Under the pieces are notes generated by a model, which did no database searches, had not been told where the DNA came from, and saw only the letters and a list, made by a program, of their open reading frames with translations. DNA of 64,000 bases from Paenibacillus albicereus (GTDB lineage Bacteria; Bacillota; Bacilli; Paenibacillales; Paenibacillaceae), in the NCBI RefSeq assembly GCF_012676905.1, contig NZ_CP051428.1:1946001-2010000 (forward strand), written 5' to 3'. Numbering within the stretch: the first letter of the stretch is position 1; the number at the start of each line of letters is the position of its first letter. Shown here piece after piece: positions 27,056-35,824 of this stretch. Both the position numbers and the translations under genes were made by a program.

Positions 27056-27259
27056 TTGTTCCTGTACAAAATCGAGCTGCAGCTGCCGGAAGGCAAGCAG
27101 GCGCATCTGATCGTGCTCGCGGCGAGCGACGAGAAGGCGTTCTCCTACGTCGAAAGCCATGCGCAGCGGCATTTCCTGCATACGCCTGAGCTCCAGTCGA
27201 TCGCCATCATCGAGAAGAAGCGGCCCGAGCCGGGCAGCGGCTATCTGATCGAAGGCTGA
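27056..27259 (+). CDS. DUF3906 family small protein
   Basis: A 67-residue protein starting TTG 27056, 22 bases after pfkA and behind AGAGGAGGG. It is soluble, with a beta-alpha-beta pattern (MFLYKIELQLPEGK, IVLAASDEKAFSYVE). It resembles DUF3906 proteins of Bacillales, whose function is not known. Cotranscription with pfkA is likely, as the terminator comes only after this gene. Confidence 0.65.
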   Translation: MFLYKIELQLPEGKQAHLIVLAASDEKAFSYVESHAQRHFLHTPELQSIAIIEKKRPEPGSGYLIEG

Positions 27260-27276
27260 TCTGCATCCAATGCCGA

Positions 27277-27319
27277 AGCGGCCGCAGCGTCCCCACCGGG
27301 GGCGCTGCGGCCGCTTTTT
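27277..27319 (+). terminator. Terminator of the pfkA unit
   Basis: AGCGGCCGCAGCG and CGCTGCGGCCGCT form a 13-bp stem around a GTCCCC/GGGGGG-rich loop, ending in five T residues. Confidence 0.9.
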
Positions 27320-27332
27320 GGCGTGGCACGGC

Positions 27333-27372
27333 AAAAAAGCGGGAGGAGGCAGGTTTCCCTGCCGCCTCCCGC
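27333..27372 (-). terminator. Terminator of the DUF4015 gene
   Basis: On the minus strand GCGGGAGGCGGCAGG pairs with CCTGCCTCCTCCCGC, followed by six T residues. Confidence 0.88.
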
Positions 27373-27403
27373 TCGCAGAATGAAGGCGAGGATGAGTCCG
27401 TCG

Positions 27404-28591
27404 TTACTTATAATCCGCTTCCGTGTAGTTGTTGCCGGCGTTCCAAAGCAGGTACTCCTTGACTCCGGTGTCTCGGAGCGCCCGGATCTGCGCCTCGACC
27501 TCGGCCTTGCCGTATTGGATATAGTTGCCCTTGCCGAGCCAGCTTGCCGTGAAGTCCTGGATCCAGGGGCGGATGACCGGCTTGAAGCTGCCGATCGGAT
27601 CCAGCTTCTTGTGCGTGTCCACCATCGAGCCCTTGATGACGTCGTAAGGCTTCGTATCCGGCGCGTCGGCGCCGTACCAGCCGGTCGAATAATGGCTGGG
27701 ATAGACCATCGGGCTGATGACGTCGACGTACTTCGAGATTTTGACGAAATCCTGTCCGATGCCCTCGGCAGCCGGGACGGAGGCGGCATAGCCGAAGATG
27801 TCGACCGATACCCGTACGCCGAGATCAGCCATCTGCTCGCGCGCGTACTTGACGAATCCGGCGACCGCGTCGACGCGGCTGATGTCGGTCTTCTCGTATT
27901 TGAGCGAGTCGGCTTTCTTTTCGAAGCCTTCCGGAAAGCGCACGTAATCGAACTGGATTTCCTTGAAGCCGAACTTGACCGCTTCCTTGGCGACGGCGAT
28001 GTTGTAGTCCCATACTTCCTTGGCGTAAGGGTTGACGAAGCTGTCGCCCTTGCCGTTCTTCCACACGCTGCCGTCGGCGCGCACGAAGCTCAGCTCCGGA
28101 TTTTTCGCCGCCAGCACCGTGTCCTTGAAGACCACGATCCGGGCGATCGGGTAGACTTTATTCTGCTCCAGCGTCTTCATCAGTGCTGGAAGGTCCTTGA
28201 TGTATTTCTTGGCCGTGCCCATCTTCAGCAGCTCCGGATTGTCGGTCGGATAGGTGATGTAGCCGTAATCGTCCTTGATGTCGACGACCATGCTGTTGAG
28301 CTCGGTCCGGTTGAGCAGCGAGAGCAGCTTCTCGAGCCGGGCTCCGCCGGCGCTGTGGGCCGTCGCGTAGATTCCCTTGACCTCGGGCGCGTCCGGCTGG
28401 GGATCCTTCTTGACGAACTCGCCGCCGGCGTCCGGAGCTTGCACCTCCTTGGCAGGCATCGCGATGACCGGCTTGCCCGCCGCAGCGTTCACGTAGGACG
28501 CCATCATCTGATGGGAAGCGTCCGACTCCGGACCGTTCCCGCCCGACATCAGCTGCATCAGCAGCAGCATCGTTGAATACACCATTTCCAT
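27404..28591 (-). CDS. Putative glycoside hydrolase, DUF4015 family
   Basis: A 395-residue protein with a hydrophobic start (MVYSTMLLLMQLM) that may be a signal or anchor. It is followed by a linker and, from about residue 70, a TIM-barrel-like domain. Typical motifs are GIYATAHSAGG, VVDIKDDYG, IARIVVFKD, EIQFDYVRFPEGF and SVDIFGYAA. DUF4015 is related to GH13/GH18-like barrels and is listed as a putative glycosyl hydrolase; Asp in QFDYVRFP is the likely catalytic position. Probably exported and acting on cell-surface sugar. Monocistronic. Confidence 0.82.
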   Translation of the reverse strand: MEMVYSTMLLLMQLMSGGNGPESDASHQMMASYVNAAAGKPVIAMPAKEVQAPDAGGEFVKKDPQPDAPEVKGIYATAHSAGGARLEKLLSLLNRTELNSMVVDIKDDYGYITYPTDNPELLKMGTAKKYIKDLPALMKTLEQNKVYPIARIVVFKDTVLAAKNPELSFVRADGSVWKNGKGDSFVNPYAKEVWDYNIAVAKEAVKFGFKEIQFDYVRFPEGFEKKADSLKYEKTDISRVDAVAGFVKYAREQMADLGVRVSVDIFGYAASVPAAEGIGQDFVKISKYVDVISPMVYPSHYSTGWYGADAPDTKPYDVIKGSMVDTHKKLDPIGSFKPVIRPWIQDFTASWLGKGNYIQYGKAEVEAQIRALRDTGVKEYLLWNAGNNYTEADYK

Positions 28592-28667
28592 TCTGTTCTC
28601 TCCCTATGTACTCTTCTCATGAGATTATAAAACAAGTTCCGACAAGCTGACACAAGAAATTTCAACT

Positions 28668-28693
28668 AAAAAAGGCCCGCCAGCGGCGGGCCT
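28668..28693 (-). terminator. Terminator of the 64-residue gene
   Basis: GGCCCGCC and GGCGGGCC around a GCT loop; on the minus strand six T residues follow. Confidence 0.88.
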
Positions 28694-28717
28694 TCGGCCT
28701 TCTCGGGTCGAGAAGGG

Positions 28718-28912
28718 TCAATGCAGAAGCGTCAGCTTCTGGTATTCGCAAATGCTGTGCTGCACGATTTCCATCGCGTCGGACGGCTCCAGCACGGACA
28801 ATCCGTCCCGAAGGACGATTTTGAGATCAAGCTCAGGCGCCGTAAGGAAGGAATGAAGTTCGGGCGCCAGCTTTTCCACAATCCTCGAAAGTTTGACCGT
28901 TTCCACTTCCAC
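28718..28912 (-). CDS. Small conserved hypothetical protein
   Basis: A 64-residue acidic protein with GTG start at 28912 behind AAAGGG. Sequence such as LSRIVEKLAPELHSFL and ELDLKIVLRDGLSVLE suggests a small alpha/beta fold. Family not recognised. It has its own terminator, which supports expression. Confidence 0.6.
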   Translation of the reverse strand: MEVETVKLSRIVEKLAPELHSFLTAPELDLKIVLRDGLSVLEPSDAMEIVQHSICEYQKLTLLH

Positions 28913-29055
28913 CTTGCATCACCCTTTCTCAACTAGATAACAGGGCAGATCGCTGGGGCATGAAACAATGAACTACGGGATAGACCCAGTATACTCCAAG
29001 GAGCGGGCCGAGGAAAGGGAAGGGGGATAAATCCGCTTCCGCCTGCCTGTCAGGA

Positions 29056-29886
29056 TCAGCCGTTGCGCCGGAAGTCGCCCATGACTCCGACCGTCTCCAC
29101 GATGTTCACGAACGCTTTGGGATCGAGGCGGCGGACCATCCTCTTCAGCTCGTCGAGCTCGTAGCGCGTCGTCACCGTCATGAGCATGTCGCGCTCCTCG
29201 GACGAAAAGGCGCCTCTCGTTTTCACGATCGTCACGCCGCGCGGGCGGGAAAGCATCTGCTGGAGCAGCTCCTCCGTCTTCTGCGTCACGATGAAGGCCG
29301 TCACCTTGAGGTGGCGGATGTGGATGAGATCGACGACTTTGCCGGCGGTGAAGATGGAGATCAACGAATACAGCGCGATGTCCCAGTTGCCGGTGAAGAC
29401 GACCAGAATGCCGATGACGAGGCCGTTCAGCACAAAAATCATCATGCCGACCGGAAGGTCGCGGCTGCGGCTGATGATCGACGCGATGATGTCGAAGCCG
29501 CCGGAGGAGCCGCCTGCCCGCAGGCAGAGGCCGGTTCCGAAGCCGAGCAGCAGCCCGCCGAACACCGAGGAGAGCAGGATGTCCTGCGCCAGCGGCTGGA
29601 CCGGAACGAGCTGCATGAAGGCGCTGGCGGCGGCGACGGAATAGCTGCTCCAAAAGACGAAGCGGCGGCCGAGGGTGAACCAGCCCCAAGCGAGGACGGG
29701 GACGTTGAGCGCCAGATACAGCCAGCCGATGTTGCTTTTCGTCAGGTAGCCGATCATCATGGCGATTCCCGAGATGCCGCCGCTCAGGAGCTGGTCCGGA
29801 ATGAGGAGGATGTTGAAGGCCGCTGCGATGAGCAGCGATCCGGTCGAGACGGCAAGCCAGGAGGCGAATGCTTGGTAGGGCTTCAT
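29056..29886 (-). CDS. YitT family membrane protein (DUF2179 C-terminus)
   Basis: A 276-residue protein with five to six membrane helices in the first 170 residues (e.g. LLIAAAFNILLIPDQLLSGG, GGSSGGFDIIASI) and a soluble C-terminal DUF2179 domain (TAFIVTQKTEELLQQML through FVNIVETVGVMGDF). YitT proteins are widespread Bacillales membrane proteins of unknown transport role. The start ATG 29886 is set by GGAGG four bases upstream; an in-frame upstream extension has no support. Confidence 0.88.
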   Translation of the reverse strand: MKPYQAFASWLAVSTGSLLIAAAFNILLIPDQLLSGGISGIAMMIGYLTKSNIGWLYLALNVPVLAWGWFTLGRRFVFWSSYSVAAASAFMQLVPVQPLAQDILLSSVFGGLLLGFGTGLCLRAGGSSGGFDIIASIISRSRDLPVGMMIFVLNGLVIGILVVFTGNWDIALYSLISIFTAGKVVDLIHIRHLKVTAFIVTQKTEELLQQMLSRPRGVTIVKTRGAFSSEERDMLMTVTTRYELDELKRMVRRLDPKAFVNIVETVGVMGDFRRNG

Positions 29887-29995
29887 GCTTCCTCCATTTC
29901 CGCCGCCGGCAGGGCTTGTCCCCGGGCGGCCACTCCGTTTGCACACGCCCGTAGTATGGCTATTTGCCTGCGACTGGTATTCACCCGGATCTTTG

Positions 29996-30004
29996 TGCTA
30001 TACT
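29996..30004 (+). promoter_or_regulatory. Extended -10 promoter of the DEAD-box gene
   Basis: TGCTATACT is an extended -10 element. It gives a leader of about 50 bases. Confidence 0.45.
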
Positions 30005-30057
30005 TAACAGGATATTTTTGAAGCGAGCTTCGCAAAGAGAAGGAGTTTGAATAAGAT

Positions 30058-31674
30058 TTGAAAACATTTGCAGAATTTGGCCTCGACGCTAAGGTGTTGC
30101 AGGCAATTACAGAGCTGGGGTTCGAGGAATCCACGGCAATTCAAGATAAGGCCATCCCGATCGCCCTCGCCGGCAGCGATCTCATCGGCCAGGCCCAGAC
30201 GGGCACGGGCAAGACAGCCGCATTCGGCATCCCCCTCATCAACAACATCCCGACGAGCGAGGACCGCATCGTGGCGCTCATCATGACCCCGACCCGCGAG
30301 CTGGCGATCCAGGTCGCCGAGGAGATCGGCAAGCTGTCCCGGTTCAAGGGCATCCGTTCCCTTCCGATCTACGGCGGACAAGAGATCGGCCGCCAGATCC
30401 GCGCTCTCAAGAAGCGTCCGCAAATCATCATCGGCACTCCGGGCCGTCTGCTCGACCATATCAACCGCAAGACGATCAAGCTGGACGACGTGCAGCATGT
30501 CGTGCTTGACGAGGCGGACGAAATGCTCGACATGGGCTTCATGGAGGACATCACGTCCATCCTGAGCCTCGTGCCGGAACAGCGCCAGACGATGCTCTTC
30601 TCGGCGACGATGCCTCCGAACATCCAGCGTCTCGCCCAACAGTTCCTCAAAAATCCCGAGCATGTCTCGGTCATCCCTAAGCAGGTCACCGCTCCAACGA
30701 TCGCCCAGGCCTACATCGAGGTGCATGAGCGCCAGAAGTTCGACGCCCTCAGCCGCCTGCTCGATATGGAAAGCCCAGAGCTCGCCATCATCTTCGGCCG
30801 CACGAAGCGCCGGGTCGACGAGCTCAGCGAAGCGCTGCAGAAGCGCGGCTATTCCGCCGACGGCCTGCACGGCGACCTGAGCCAGAACCAGCGCGACAAC
30901 GTCATGCGCAAGTTCCGCGACGGCAGCATCGACGTGCTCGTCGCGACGGACGTCGCCGCCCGCGGCCTCGACGTATCCGGTGTGACGCATGTCATCAACT
31001 TCGACCTGCCGCAGGATCCGGAGAGCTATGTCCACCGCATCGGCCGTACCGGCCGCGCCGGCAAGGAAGGCACGGCTTGGAGCTTCGTCACGCCTCGCGA
31101 GACGGATCACCTGCACTTCATCGAGAAAGTGACCCGCCAGCGCATCAACAAAAAGCCGGTTCCTTCCATCGCGGAAGCGATCGAGGGCAAGCAGCGCATC
31201 ACGGCGGAGCGCATCATCGAGATCGTGCAGACGGACAGCTTCCAGGAGTACAAAGGCATCGCCATCCAGCTGCTGGAGCAGTACGACTCCGTCAACGTGC
31301 TGGCATCGGCCATCAAGCTGATTACCGGCGAGAAGAAGGATGTCAGCATCGAGCTGACGCCGGAGGATCCGATCCGCGCCAAGAAGCGCCGTCCGGACGT
31401 ACGTTCCAGCGGACGCCGGTTCACGGGCAGCGGCTACGGCGGCAATCGTGGCGGCAGCGGCGGCGGCAGCGGAAGCGGCAGCGCTCCTCGGGGACGCAGC
31501 GGCTACGGCAGCGGAAGCGGCAGCAGCTATGGCGGCAACCGCGGCGGCAGCCGCGACGGCTACAAGCCGAGAGGCGAGAGCGGACGCAGCTACGAGAACC
31601 GTGGCGAGAACCGCGGCGGCGGCGATCGTCGACCGACTCCGAAGTTCTCGTCGGACGATTTCGTCAACCAATAA
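30058..31674 (+). CDS. DEAD-box ATP-dependent RNA helicase (CshA-like)
   Basis: A 538-residue helicase with Q motif ([14 protein letters not shown]), motif I (AQTGTGKT), Ia (PTRELA), DEAD as [12 protein letters not shown], and motif [12 protein letters not shown]. In Bacillales CshA-type enzymes act in RNA decay and cold adaptation. The C-terminal 90 residues are rich in Gly, Ser, Arg ([17 protein letters not shown]), a flexible RNA-binding tail. Start TTG 30058 with AAGGAG about 12 bases upstream. Confidence 0.93.
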   Translation: MKTFAEFGLDAKVLQAITELGFEESTAIQDKAIPIALAGSDLIGQAQTGTGKTAAFGIPLINNIPTSEDRIVALIMTPTRELAIQVAEEIGKLSRFKGIRSLPIYGGQEIGRQIRALKKRPQIIIGTPGRLLDHINRKTIKLDDVQHVVLDEADEMLDMGFMEDITSILSLVPEQRQTMLFSATMPPNIQRLAQQFLKNPEHVSVIPKQVTAPTIAQAYIEVHERQKFDALSRLLDMESPELAIIFGRTKRRVDELSEALQKRGYSADGLHGDLSQNQRDNVMRKFRDGSIDVLVATDVAARGLDVSGVTHVINFDLPQDPESYVHRIGRTGRAGKEGTAWSFVTPRETDHLHFIEKVTRQRINKKPVPSIAEAIEGKQRITAERIIEIVQTDSFQEYKGIAIQLLEQYDSVNVLASAIKLITGEKKDVSIELTPEDPIRAKKRRPDVRSSGRRFTGSGYGGNRGGSGGGSGSGSAPRGRSGYGSGSGSSYGGNRGGSRDGYKPRGESGRSYENRGENRGGGDRRPTPKFSSDDFVNQ

Positions 31675-31698
31675 TTGTCGCGCGACGCGCGACAACGA

Positions 31699-31739
31699 AA
31701 AAGCCGGGACGACCGCTCTTGCGGTTTTCCCGGCTTTTC
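31699..31739 (+). terminator. Terminator after the DEAD-box gene
   Basis: AAGCCGGGA...TCCCGGCTTTT hairpin after an additional small GTCGCGCG/CGCGCGAC hairpin directly behind the stop codon. Confidence 0.8.
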
Positions 31740-31862
31740 GCTTGCGAAAAATAGGTGAGTCGCCGTTTCATGCCTTGCCCGATCCGGCGGACATGCCGTG
31801 AGGACCGTGCTTATCCTGGCAGCCAGGAATCCCGTAGTCCGGTCCTGGACGGCATCAGCGGA

Positions 31863-31973
31863 TCAGTACCAGAATGCACGTGCGATGATGACCAAAAGAA
31901 TGAACAGGACCAGAATGGCTCCCGTGCTGTAACCGCCGAAGCCGCCACCGAATCCTCCGTAAGCTGCGCCCAT
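31863..31973 (-). CDS. YjcZ family sporulation mini-protein
   Basis: A 36-residue protein with a Gly/Phe/Tyr-rich head (YGGFGGGFGGYSTG) and one transmembrane helix (AILVLFILLVIIARAFWY). This is the typical organisation of YjcZ-type proteins found in Bacillales spores and germinating cells. Strong AGGAGGTG site before ATG 31973. A paralogue lies at 50137-50235. Confidence 0.88.
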   Translation of the reverse strand: MGAAYGGFGGGFGGYSTGAILVLFILLVIIARAFWY

Positions 31974-32073
31974 ATCGACACCTCCTGTGAAATGGATTGA
32001 TTTGGGTGAAGCTGATGTCATTGTATGCAAGGGACGCCTGTACGGACAGGACGAACGCCCGGGTGCGATATAG

Positions 32074-32103
32074 TTGGGCTTCCGAGGGGATCCAGGTTAT
32101 AAT
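32074..32103 (+). promoter_or_regulatory. Promoter of the YesL-like gene
   Basis: TTGGGC (32074-32079), 18 bases, TATAAT (32098-32103). Confidence 0.6.
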
Positions 32104-32139
32104 AGAAGGGACTAGTCAGCTGGGGGGATTGAATTACAC

Positions 32140-32919
32140 ATGGAAATGAGAGGCATCATGGGCGGCTTTTACCGCCTTTCGGAATGGATCATGAGGCTTG
32201 CAGTCATCAATCTGCTGTGGGTCGTCTGTTCCATCCCGTTCGCGTTTCTGGTCCTGACCGCGTTCCTGTCCACCGGGATCGAGAATATCGACGTGGCTCA
32301 GAGCTTCTTCAGCTGGATGTTCCTCGCGCTCGTCGTTGCGCCGTTTACGCTGTTTCCGGCTACGGCCGCGATGTTCGGCGTCGCCCGCAAGTGGGTCATG
32401 GGCGATCTGGACGTGCCGCTGTTCAAGACCTTCTTCCGGAACTACAAAGAAAACTATGTGCAGAGCATGGTCGGCGGCATCTTGTATGCGCTTCTTTTCG
32501 CCATCATGATCGTGGACTACCGGGTGTACATGAACAATCCGAGCCTGCAGATCGTTTCGTACATCTTCATCGGGCTCATGCTTCTGCTTTCCATTTCCGT
32601 CTTCAATTTCTTCTCGATGGTCGTGCATTACCACATGAAGACGTTCCAGCTGCTCAAGAACGCCATCCTGATTACGATCGGGCGGCCGCTGCGCTCGTTC
32701 TCCACGGCGATCGTGGCCGGATTCATCCTGTACATCAGCTTCACGAAGTTCACGTTCCTCATTCCGTTCTTCATGGGCAGCGTCATCGCTTACTTCGCGT
32801 TCTGGAACTTTTACCTCGTCTACCAAAAGGTTCAGTTGCAGCTCGAGGAGAAGAACCGACTGGCTGAGGAAGAGGCGGATATCGTGGACACGGAGCTTGG
32901 GGACGGGGCCAAGAAGTAA
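32140..32919 (+). CDS. YesL family (DUF624) membrane protein
   Basis: A 259-residue protein with five membrane segments. It starts with MGGFYRLSEWIMRLAVINLLW, the conserved N-terminus of YesL/DUF624 proteins, and contains the GDLDVPLFKTFFRNYKENY loop. YesL proteins often accompany sugar-uptake ABC systems in Bacillales, but no transporter is adjacent here. Function unknown. A 6S RNA gene follows. Confidence 0.85.
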   Translation: MEMRGIMGGFYRLSEWIMRLAVINLLWVVCSIPFAFLVLTAFLSTGIENIDVAQSFFSWMFLALVVAPFTLFPATAAMFGVARKWVMGDLDVPLFKTFFRNYKENYVQSMVGGILYALLFAIMIVDYRVYMNNPSLQIVSYIFIGLMLLLSISVFNFFSMVVHYHMKTFQLLKNAILITIGRPLRSFSTAIVAGFILYISFTKFTFLIPFFMGSVIAYFAFWNFYLVYQKVQLQLEEKNRLAEEEADIVDTELGDGAKK

Positions 32920-32929
32920 AGCGCCGAAT

Positions 32930-32958
32930 TTTACTTTTGCGGCCGCAAGGCTTATAAT
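32930..32958 (+). promoter_or_regulatory. Promoter of the 6S RNA gene
   Basis: TTTACT (32930-32935), 17 bases, TATAAT (32953-32958). Transcription is expected to start near 32965, exactly at the base of the 6S-like closing stem. Confidence 0.6.
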
Positions 32959-32964
32959 AGCTAT

Positions 32965-33147
32965 ACATCCTGCGATGCACGTTACGGCTTCAAATTGTTT
33001 TGAACCAATGGCTGTTTCCCGGGAGTTCAACATCGATGTGCGGCTGACACGCCTTCATTTCATGGAGGATCTCAAAGGCAGATCTGAGGACACCCACCTG
33101 CGAGAGCGGGTTCAGAAACAAGCGAGCCGGACGGCATTGCGGGACTT
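32965..33147 (+). ncRNA. ssrS: Probable 6S RNA
   Basis: A non-coding stretch of about 183 bases with its own promoter and terminator. The ends pair over 11 consecutive positions (32968-32978 with 33135-33145). Next inward, CGTTACGGCT pairs with AGCCGGACG. The paired strands then open into a loop (TCAAATTGTTT against GAAACAAG) and close again with TGAACC (33001-33006) against GGGTTCA (33108-33114). A closing stem, a large central bubble and a long terminal stem are the hallmarks of 6S RNA, which binds sigma-A RNA polymerase by mimicking an open promoter. The call is from structure, not from a covariance search. Confidence 0.68.
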
Positions 33148-33169
33148 ACATTTTAGAGTTCAAGACGAC

Positions 33170-33197
33170 TCTGACAGCTGTCAGAGCCTTTTTTTTG
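33170..33197 (+). terminator. Terminator of the 6S RNA transcript
   Basis: CTCTGAC and GTCAGAG close an AGCT loop, then CC and eight T residues. Confidence 0.9.
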
Positions 33198-33272
33198 AAT
33201 CGGCATGTCAATTTGCCGGTATAGGTATATGAGCCACACCCTTATACATAGATGTCGGAGGGGGAATCATCC

Positions 33273-33662
33273 TTGCTGAAACGGACGCTATTCGGTTTGC
33301 TGCGCAGCTTCGAGCAGTCGGGGGACAAGGCGAAGGATCCGCTGCTCAAGTCCCATTACTACAAGCTCTCCAAGGACAAAGCTTTTGATGAGGTGCTGAG
33401 CACGCTCAAGAAGATGCAAGGCTACAAGGTGTTGCATGATGTGCCGTCGGTCGGCGAAATCGTCCTCGAAAAGCGGACCGTCACGGGCCGTACGATGGAC
33501 ATTACCGTTTCCGTCATCGGTACGGGGCCCGTCACGTCGGCGGTCGACATCTATTCCGCCTCCCGCGGCTCGCTTGGAGACCTCGGGGCCAACTACAGGG
33601 TCATCCTCGATATTTACCGCACCCTGGACAAAAAGCTGGCGGCCGTCAAGACGACCTCCTGA
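33273..33662 (+). CDS. DUF1499-like protein
   Basis: A 129-residue soluble protein. TTG 33273 is preferred as start, since GGAGGGGG lies eight bases upstream; an ATG at 33252 has no site. The C-terminal SASRGSLGDLGANYRVILDIY strongly resembles the DUF1499 end motif (RSxSRxGxxDxGxN). DUF1499 proteins are small alpha/beta proteins of unknown function. Confidence 0.6.
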   Translation: MLKRTLFGLLRSFEQSGDKAKDPLLKSHYYKLSKDKAFDEVLSTLKKMQGYKVLHDVPSVGEIVLEKRTVTGRTMDITVSVIGTGPVTSAVDIYSASRGSLGDLGANYRVILDIYRTLDKKLAAVKTTS

Positions 33663-33668
33663 ACAAGC

Positions 33669-33706
33669 AAAAAGCGAGCGAAGGACACGGTCCCTGCTCG
33701 CTTTTC
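33669..33706. terminator. Bidirectional terminator between DUF1499-like gene and tpx
   Basis: AAAAGCGAGC and GCTCGCTTTT form the stem; T-runs occur on both strands. Confidence 0.85.
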
Positions 33707-33717
33707 TGTTGCCGGCC

Positions 33718-34230
33718 CTATAGCAGCGCGCGTACTGCTTCGACGGCGGCTTCGTAGTTCGGATGCTCGGTCATCTCGCCCAGCACTTCGACATAACGGA
33801 TCGTATCGTCGGCGTCAAGGACGAAAATCGACCGCATGTCGAGGCCGAACTCCTTGATGTAGACGCCGTAGGCTTGGCCGAATTCATTGCCCTTGTAGTC
33901 GGAAAGAAGGACGACTTTGTCGATGCCGGCAGCGCCGCACCAGCGGGCTTGAGCGAAAGGCAGGTCTGCGCTCACCGTCAGCACGGCCACGTTGTCCCCG
34001 AGCTTCGCCGCTTCCTCGTTGAAACGGCGGGTCTGGGCGTCGCAAACGCCGGTGTCGATGCTCGGCACGACGCTGATCAGCTTGACCTTGCCCGCATAAT
34101 CGCCGAGCGTGGCCGTGTCGACAAGCGATTTGTTGAGGGTGAATGCAGGTGCCTTGTCGCCTGCTTGTAGCTCCGGGCCGACCAGCGTGATCGGATTGCC
34201 CTTGAAGCTTGCCTGACGTTCTTGAGCCAT
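33718..34230 (-). CDS. tpx: Thiol peroxidase
   Basis: A 170-residue atypical 2-Cys peroxiredoxin that reduces hydrogen and lipid peroxides using thioredoxin. Peroxidatic Cys63 lies in VPSIDTGVCDAQTRRF and resolving Cys98 in ARWCGAAG, the Tpx arrangement. Ribosome site AAGGAGG upstream of ATG 34230. Monocistronic. Confidence 0.96.
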   Translation of the reverse strand: MAQERQASFKGNPITLVGPELQAGDKAPAFTLNKSLVDTATLGDYAGKVKLISVVPSIDTGVCDAQTRRFNEEAAKLGDNVAVLTVSADLPFAQARWCGAAGIDKVVLLSDYKGNEFGQAYGVYIKEFGLDMRSIFVLDADDTIRYVEVLGEMTEHPNYEAAVEAVRALL

Positions 34231-34334
34231 CGGATAGGTCCTCCTTCAGTTGCAACCATGGAATAGGAAATGCCTTTTCAATTATAAACATTCGCTAACC
34301 CGGTTGTCCAATCGGGGAAGAAGGGGAGAGCCTC

Positions 34335-34967
34335 ATGATTTTCCTGCGTTACGAAAGCTTTCGGGGATACCTGAAGTCGTATCCCGTCACGTCGATCCTG
34401 ATCGCGCTGAACCTGCTCCTTTTTGCCGGACAGCTGCTGACGAACGATCGTTTGACGAGTGAACTCCTGTTCGTCCAGTGGCAGGATCTGCCGGGCTATG
34501 CCGACAACGCCTACGGCCTCCAGGAGCCTTGGAGGTACGTCACCTCGATCTTCGTGCACGGCAGCCTGCAGCATTTGTTCTTCAACTTGTTCGCCTTGCT
34601 CGTATTCGCCCCGCCGCTGGAGCGGCTCATCGGCTCCTGGCGCTATACGCTGCTCTACGTGCTGAGCGGCATCGCCGGCAATGTGCTGTCCGCTGTCGCG
34701 GTCACAGGTCTTCAGTCCTCCTTGGGCGCTTCCGGCGCCATCTACGGTGTCTACGGCGCGTATCTCTTCATGGCGCTGCACCGCAAGGGCATGATGGATG
34801 AGAGCTCGGTCAAGACCGTCTACATGATTCTGATCCTCGGGGTCGTATCGCTGCTGTTCTATTCCAACATCAACTGGTACGCTCATCTGGGCGGTCTGAT
34901 CGGCGGCTATCTGATCTACGCCGCGATGGACAACAAGGAGCGCTACCGCCGAGCTCGCCATCGTTGA
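34335..34967 (+). CDS. Rhomboid family intramembrane serine protease
   Basis: A 210-residue membrane protein with about six helices. The catalytic serine is Ser133 in GASGAIYG and the catalytic His184 in HLGGLIGGY; HGSLQHLFFNLFAL is the conserved helix-2 motif. Cleaves membrane proteins in the bilayer. Start ATG 34335 after GGGGAG. Short N-terminal cytosolic part, no extra domains. Confidence 0.93.
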   Translation: MIFLRYESFRGYLKSYPVTSILIALNLLLFAGQLLTNDRLTSELLFVQWQDLPGYADNAYGLQEPWRYVTSIFVHGSLQHLFFNLFALLVFAPPLERLIGSWRYTLLYVLSGIAGNVLSAVAVTGLQSSLGASGAIYGVYGAYLFMALHRKGMMDESSVKTVYMILILGVVSLLFYSNINWYAHLGGLIGGYLIYAAMDNKERYRRARHR

Positions 34968-35071
34968 GGCGAACTCCGACCGTGCTGGAGCCGGCAGGCC
35001 GAACAAGATGCCGCTCGATGCGTTCGAGTAGCGGCAGCTCGCGCGCTGCCGCTACGATCGGCCTGCAACAG

Positions 35072-35109
35072 AAAAAGCCCCTTCCGTCGAAAGACGGAAG
35101 GGGCTTTTT
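35072..35109. terminator. Bidirectional terminator between rhomboid and YugP genes
   Basis: AAAAAGCCCCTTCCGTC and its complement around a GAAA loop with T-runs on both strands. Confidence 0.9.
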
Positions 35110-35117
35110 GCTATGCG

Positions 35118-35798
35118 CTACTCGCGATTGCTGAAGAAGATCATGATGTACTTCACGAGCTCCAGCAGGGAGATGAGGGCGGCCGCGACGTAGGTCAAGG
35201 CGGCGGCGTTGAGCACTTTGGATACTCCGCGCTCCTCCTCGTTGGTGATGAAGCCTTCGGACACCATCAGCTCGCGGGCCCGGCTGCTGGCGTTGAACTC
35301 GACCGGCAGCGTGATGAGCTGGAAGGCGACGGCGACCGAGAAGAAGATGATGCCGATGCCGATCAGGCCGGTCGCCTGGAACAGGAAGCCGCCGATCAGC
35401 AGGAACGGCGCGATGCCGGAAGCGAAGTTGACGACCGGGAAAATCCGGTGGCGCAGCGTCAGCATCGGGTAGCTCACCTTATGCTGGATCGCATGACCGA
35501 CCTCGTGGCAGGCGACCGAGATGGCCGATATGGAGCTCTCGTAGTAGACCGGCTCCGACAGGCGCACGACGCGGTGGATCGGATCGTAGTGGTCGCTCAG
35601 GCGTCCGGGCACCGGCTCGATCGGCACGTCGTACAGTCCGTTCGCATCAAGCAAGCGGCGTGCCGCCTCGTAGCCGGTCAACCCGCTCATCGCCGGAACC
35701 TCAGCCCAGCGGTTGAACGTGCCCTTGACTCTGAACTGCGCCCAGATCGACAGAGCGAAGGCGATCAGGATCAGGAAATCCATCGGATGAAAAAACAT
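35118..35798 (-). CDS. YugP-like zinc metallopeptidase
   Basis: A 226-residue membrane protein of the neutral zinc metallopeptidase family 2 (YugP). HEVGHAIQHK (98-107) is the zinc site; membrane helices flank it at residues 5-21, 125-150 and at the C-terminus. The start ATG 35798 follows GGAGGG. Function not established; likely membrane-protein proteolysis. Confidence 0.9.
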   Translation of the reverse strand: MFFHPMDFLILIAFALSIWAQFRVKGTFNRWAEVPAMSGLTGYEAARRLLDANGLYDVPIEPVPGRLSDHYDPIHRVVRLSEPVYYESSISAISVACHEVGHAIQHKVSYPMLTLRHRIFPVVNFASGIAPFLLIGGFLFQATGLIGIGIIFFSVAVAFQLITLPVEFNASSRARELMVSEGFITNEEERGVSKVLNAAALTYVAAALISLLELVKYIMIFFSNRE

Positions 35799-35824
35799 GC
35801 AATCCCTCCATCTTTCGTCGTTGG

